64,000 bases of DNA from Sisyra terminalis. Taxonomy: Eukaryota; Arthropoda; Insecta; Neuroptera; Sisyridae. Under the pieces are notes generated by a model. That model had not been told where the DNA came from. It searched no databases and worked only from the letters and a program-made list of their open reading frames with translations. The position numbers were made by a program, and so were the translations under genes. Positions 59,386-64,000 of the stretch are shown piece by piece (the stretch's first letter is position 1; each line of letters starts with the position of its first letter). The stretch lies in contig OY292274.1 in assembly GCA_958496175.1 (NCBI GenBank), positions 70,442,630-70,506,629 on the forward strand, in the 5' to 3' direction.

Positions 59386-59589
59386 ACAGAAGAGAAATGA
59401 AAATGAAAAATTTTGTTTTTTTGAGTTTATGGAAAGATTTCCATGGAGGTTTAAATTACATTTAGTTACATTTAAATAAAATTTAGGTTAAATAACAATT
59501 TTTAACCACAGAAAAATCGTTTTTCTATCAAAAAAAAACTTTATGATAAATTAAGTTAGAAAAAAATTTCCCATTGGATCAACAAGTGA

Positions 59590-61220
59590 TATTTATTTTT
59601 TTAAAAAAAATATTTTTAAAATTATTATTACTATCTAAGCACCCGAATATTTATCGTTTTTAGATTTTAAAATTTCCTTCCCCAGCTATTTTTTCGGCCA
59701 AAATTCTTGCCAATTTAGTACTTAATACTATCAAGTTGCGAATTTCTGACATAAAAAGTTTCCTCCACAAAAAATTAAGTTTTGGCCTCGAAATTTCTAT
59801 TCAAAGAGGCTTAAGAAAAAAAATACTATAGAACACAGAAAAATAAATCCCGGATTCTTATAGGGGATAGTATGGACTCCCTAGAATTTGGGAAAATTAA
59901 AATCATATTTCTTAACCAATTTGCGAGAAAAAGCTGGATTCACTTTGGATGTATTTTTTTTTGGGGTTTAATTTTTTTGATAGGCACCTAGCCAACCACC
60001 TGTTGAATTATTGCATTCGTTATTTCTAATCCCTTATTTTTGCATCAAAGCATTAAATGTGCATTTGAGACTTAAAATTTTGGAATTTTCATTGAGAGTA
60101 TATTTGATGTACTTTTGCAAGAACTTTAGGGCCAAAATTGCTGGTAAAATGGAAAATGATGCATAGTTCTTAAACTGTTTCGCATTTAAACTTTTATTGT
60201 TTAGGGAATGGGGTGAAATTTGTTATTTTTTTTGGTGTTTTTTGGATACTAACACAATATATTTTTTTCAAAATATATTTCATAAATAATATTTTTTTAA
60301 CCCATCGAAAAAATCGGTTTTCTGTTGAAAAATTATACGTAAAGTTTAGTTCCAAAAAAATTTTCCCTTGTTTTTTTTTTTTTTTTTGAAAAATTAGTAC
60401 TTGATTTTTATTAATATTTTGGCCCTTAGTACATTTAACGTCTTAAGATTTCAAAATTTCCTTCCCCAGGTATTTTTTTCTGCCAAAATCTTGTCAATTT
60501 GGTCCTCAGTACCATCAAGTAGGGAACTATTTAAATAGCATATTTCTTCAATAAAAATTTAGTTTTTTCTGGTCTTAGATTTGAAAGTCCTATTCTAAGA
60601 AGCTTAAAAAAATAATTTTACAACTAGGGACTTGCTTAAGTGTTTTTTTAGACATATCACAATATATTCTTTTCAAAATAAATTTCTTAAATAATATTTT
60701 GGTTTATCCATTGAAAAAAATTGGTTTTTTGTCGAAAAATTATATGTAAAGTTTAGTTCTAAAAAAAAAATTCCTTGGTAACTACAAGTCATTATTTTTT
60801 TTTTTTGAAAATCATTATTTGATTTTTATTAATATTTTGGCCCTTAGTACATTTAACGTCTTAAGATTTCAAAATTTCCTTCCCCATGCATTTTTTTCTG
60901 ACCGAATTCCTGCCAATTTGGTCCTCAATACCATCAAGTAGCGCACTATTTAAATACAAAATTTCTTCAAAAAAAATTTCGTTTTTCCTAGTCTTCGATT
61001 GGAAAGTGCTATTCTTAGGAGTTTCAGAAAAAAAATATAGAACTAGGGAAAATAAATTTTGGATTTTTTAGTACTAAATATGATTTTCCTAAACGTGGGA
61101 AACATTTTAAAAATAGTTTATATTTTCAAAGAAGAGGATCCACTTTGGATGTCGTTTTCCTTGATTTAATTTGTTTGATAGCCACCTTGCCAACCACCTG
61201 TTAAGTCCTCTGCAGTATTT
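59590..61220 (+). repeat. Three diverged tandem units
   Basis: ATTTCAAAATTTCCTTCCCC, TTGTCAATTTGGTCCTCAGT and ACCATCAAGTAG recur near 59670, 60448 and 60868. CCAACCACCTGTT occurs at the end of the first unit (about 59992) and at the end of the array (61190). No retained frame. Confidence 0.75.
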
Positions 61221-61551
61221 GAATTAATTATTTTTCCTCTTCTATAAAGACATTTGAACAAAATGTCTTTGGAAATTTATTTGTTGTACGAGGAAAATCA
61301 AAGGTGTGAATATTTTTCAATAGGTTATGGATTTAAAAATACAACCAAAGTAGATTTAATTCCACGATTACTTATGTTTTTTTTTTCTTGCAAAGCCATT
61401 GCAAAAAATGTGGGACTATAGTTTGCTGTTAATTTATATGGGTGTGAATTAAATCATACTCTCACTATAATGAAAACTGACAATATCAATTGTCTGCAAA
61501 GACCTTCATGGACGTAATTATTATGGTTGAATTATTTCCGGGTTTAGATAC

Positions 61552-61571
61552 ACACATACACACACACACAT
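61552..61571. repeat. (AC)n microsatellite
   Basis: ACACACATACACACACACAC. Confidence 0.85.
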
Positions 61572-61989
61572 TCGCAATATTTGACGATATATTTTTTTTT
61601 TGTGCAAATTTTTTGCAAAGAAGTTTTGCCACCAATTCCAACGTGTGTAGTGTAACCCGAAACAAATCACGGATTTCACTGCTCATATATTTTCATTGGC
61701 ATAATTTAAAATAATTTAATTTAAAACGTGTTATATTATTTATATAATATATACATATACATATGTATAAATTATGGTTAATAGCACATATTTCCTGTGC
61801 TACTCTGCGCCATATTATAATTGCGAATGTTGACTTCGGATTTTTTTCTTTTTCGTGGATGGATGAAAGCTTTGGAAAAAAAAATGATTCAAGGGCGGCC
61901 GAGTCGTGTCTGCAATGTTTCCGAGTGTGTGGTTTGCGCAAAAAGCGCCAATTGAGTTTTGATATTTTTTTTTTTTTTTTTTTTTTTTT

Positions 61990-62310
61990 TGGCGCTCGTT
62001 TTGAGCCACATGAATAATTTTAAATCAACTTTTTTTTTTTTTTCGCGTGAGGTGTTTCGCACTTTGTCGAGCCAAGACGGAAAAATTTGCACGGGCAAGC
62101 TGGACGAGCAAGTGGTGCGGGGCAATCGTTTGCTAAATTATTTTGTTGGCCAAATTTTTTTTCGTTTTTTTTTTTCGCCTGCGGTCAAAATGTTTGATTT
62201 CAAACGGATTCGCGATTAGACGTTAGAAATCGCGCGACACGATACGAATTTGCCGCCCGGTAGGGGATTGAATGGCCACCTTTTTTTGCCGTGAAATTTG
62301 TCATTGAACG
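61990..62310. other. CpG-richer block between long T runs
   Basis: TTTCGCACTTTGTCGAGCC, CTGGACGAGCAAGTGG, ATCGCGCGACACGATACG and TTGCCGCCCGG occur in a region otherwise near-pure AT. A plus-strand stretch (RTLSSQDGKICTGKLDEQ) has plausible codons but is hemmed in by poly-T translations. Could be a promoter or 5' UTR of the gene off the right side; unproven. Confidence 0.25.
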
Positions 62311-62984
62311 ACGAAATTCATTTTATATTAAGATCGATTTGGTTTTTTGCAAATTGCCAATTTTTTTTTTTTTTTTTTTTTGGCGTCTTCGTGGCCAAAA
62401 TTTAGATTGATTTTAAACAGGTTTGTCTTATTGTAAATTGATATTATGATGTGTTGGTATTTTTTTTTTCTCGCCAAAACTTTGGGGAACAATAAAATCA
62501 TTTTTTTTTTCATATGTGTGGCTCAAATTAAAATGTAGTTGTAACTAATGATCAAAGAGATATAGTCCACGAAAATTTTAAGATCAGTGATCCTCAATCT
62601 TTGATCAATTTCACCAAATCGTAGGGCTGAAAATCTCTGACCAATTTTCGTATGATCCCTGATAAAATTGTGGCCCACCGTTTGACAATCAAAGCTTGAA
62701 AACTTTATGGCCTTCTTGCTCAGTAAAAGTTTTTCGAAAATTAACCAAAAGTTTCCAAATATTGATTCGAAAACACATTATAGCTGTACAATTTTGGGTG
62801 CAAATTTTTTTCGGTATTGATAAATAAAAAAATGACTTTATTGATCCAAATGGCTAACACCTGAGAATTTATATTAAATGTTAAGTACCACTGTTTGCTT
62901 TTTTAAGGGTAGCAAGTTTCAATTTATAGATGTGATTAGTCCAAAAAAATTTATAGAAGTTTTATAGAAATCCGGAAATTGTAG

Positions 62985-64000
62985 CGCTATTTGTTGTGGG
63001 GAAAGAGGAAAAAGTCAAATTTTCCATAAATTTTGGACGATTATCATCTTATCTAAAAAAAGGGGTAATTTTGGAGCTTTAGTGATTGAATTTTTTACTT
63101 GAGACAAATATTTCATGACAAAAATATAAATATAATCTTTAAATGTACTAAGTTGCCGCTAAAAAAGGCACTTTAATGGCTTAAGAAACAATTATACTAA
63201 CAGTAAAGTATTGCTGATTTTTTTTAAGGATTGCAATATGAATTTTAGAATAAATTGAGAATAAATATCATTTTTTTAAAAGTATTCTTAGCCCAATTAA
63301 ATGTGGTATTCCTCGTATTTCTTATAATCCAGAGGTGGCAAGAGGAATCAAAAGACTGCATGGGGCAGGCTCTTTTACAACAAATTTCACAATAGAATTT
63401 TTAATTATTATTTATTTAAACCAAAGTTTTTAAAATTTTTGTTGTGGGGAAAAAGAAGAAAGTCGTATTTTCTATAAATTTAAGACAATTATCATCTTAT
63501 CTAAAGAAATGGGTAGTTTGAGAGCTTTAGTGATTGAATTTTTTACTTTAGACAATTATTTCTTATCAAAAATATAAATTATTTTCAGATGTACAATTAT
63601 TATAAATTTCCCTAAGTTTTCCACCAAGTTGTCGCTAAAAAACGCACTTAAATGTAACTAACTGTAAAAGTAGTAATGCATTTTTTAAGGGTAAAAGATG
63701 ATTTTTAGAATAAATTGAGAAAAATATCAGTTTTTTAAAAGTATGGTATTCCTCGTATTCCTCATAATCCAGAGGTGGCAAGAGGATGCAAAAGGCTGCA
63801 TGGGGTAGGCAAATTTCCCAACAGAATTTTTAGTGATTATTTTTTTATGTTTTTTAAGACCAAAAATTTTCACAATGATAAATATCAACTTTTAAAATAT
63901 TTTTAAAGCCCAATTCAAAGTGCCATTTTCCCCATAGCCATTTTAGGTGAGGCAAGGGGATGCCAATGGTTGCATAAAGTGGAACTTTTAACTGCAAATT
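62985..64000 (+). repeat. Tandem repeat (about 440-base period) running to the window edge
   Basis: TTGTGGGGAAAGAGGAAAAA or a variant occurs at about 62993 and 63440. ATCCAGAGGTGGCAAGAGGA occurs at about 63328 and 63767, with a third diverged copy near 63945. Likely continues past 64000. Confidence 0.8.

Noticed and set aside
1..64000. CRISPR arrays, prokaryotic operons, ribosome binding sites, rRNA or tRNA genes
   Set aside because: None seen. The window is eukaryotic nuclear DNA; the direct repeats are long and diverged, not short and regularly spaced, and I found no tRNA cloverleaf or rRNA signature.

Overview
The window looks like nuclear DNA from an insect. It is very AT-rich, packed with homopolymer runs and non-autonomous repeats, has spliced genes with GT-AG introns, and carries a BTB/zinc-finger transcription factor of the insect-specific tramtrack (ttk) group. 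I cannot name the order from sequence alone. A hemipteroid is only a guess, suggested by the base composition and one repeat type.

The clearest gene is on the minus strand at 23854-17131. It has a BTB exon, a 30-codon linker exon and a terminal exon with four C2H2 fingers. All junctions are phase 0, and joined they give a 633-residue BTB-ZF protein that best fits mamo (maternal gene required for meiosis). Its GC-rich exons stand out sharply. The acceptor 17 bases before the ATG shows that at least one 5' non-coding exon lies farther up, somewhere beyond 23.9 kb. Its larger intron (19110-22718) is mostly a degenerate tandem repeat with truncated interspersed repeats at its upstream end.

Two traces of other genes lie on the plus strand. 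At 7097-7225 a short, very basic reading frame looks like the end of a coding region and has AATAAA signals behind it. At 58091-58191 a 101-base exon has a good acceptor, an excellent start context, 24 codons and a phase-1 donor. It looks like the first coding exon of a gene running off the right edge, possibly a PGM2-type phosphoglucomutase/phosphopentomutase. A 2.4-kb direct duplication at 46783-49172 carries a second copy of that exon with an in-frame TAG. A 122-codon open frame on the minus strand (54573-54205) is unrecognised.

Most of the rest is repeats. There is a 1.5-kb Mutator-like element with long inverted repeats and a 9-bp target duplication, holding a nested foldback element. 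That foldback family has about ten copies with arms that would form long hairpin RNA. There are also TTAA-flanked MITEs, a decayed Tc1/mariner transposase, an old arthropod interspersed repeat, and several diverged tandem arrays. Notable arrays are four 470-500 bp units each holding the same 18-bp palindrome (35.1-37.0 kb), and paired blocks at 39-41 and 51-54 kb dotted with the CRE palindrome TGACGTCA.

Region by region: 1-7 kb, AT-rich with the Mutator-like element; 7-17 kb, possible 3' end of a plus-strand gene, then non-coding DNA and foldbacks downstream of mamo; 17-24 kb, mamo; 24-46 kb, upstream DNA with repeats and a few CpG-richer blocks that could be promoters or 5' exons; 46-60 kb, the segmental duplication and candidate first exon; 60-64 kb, more tandem repeats.
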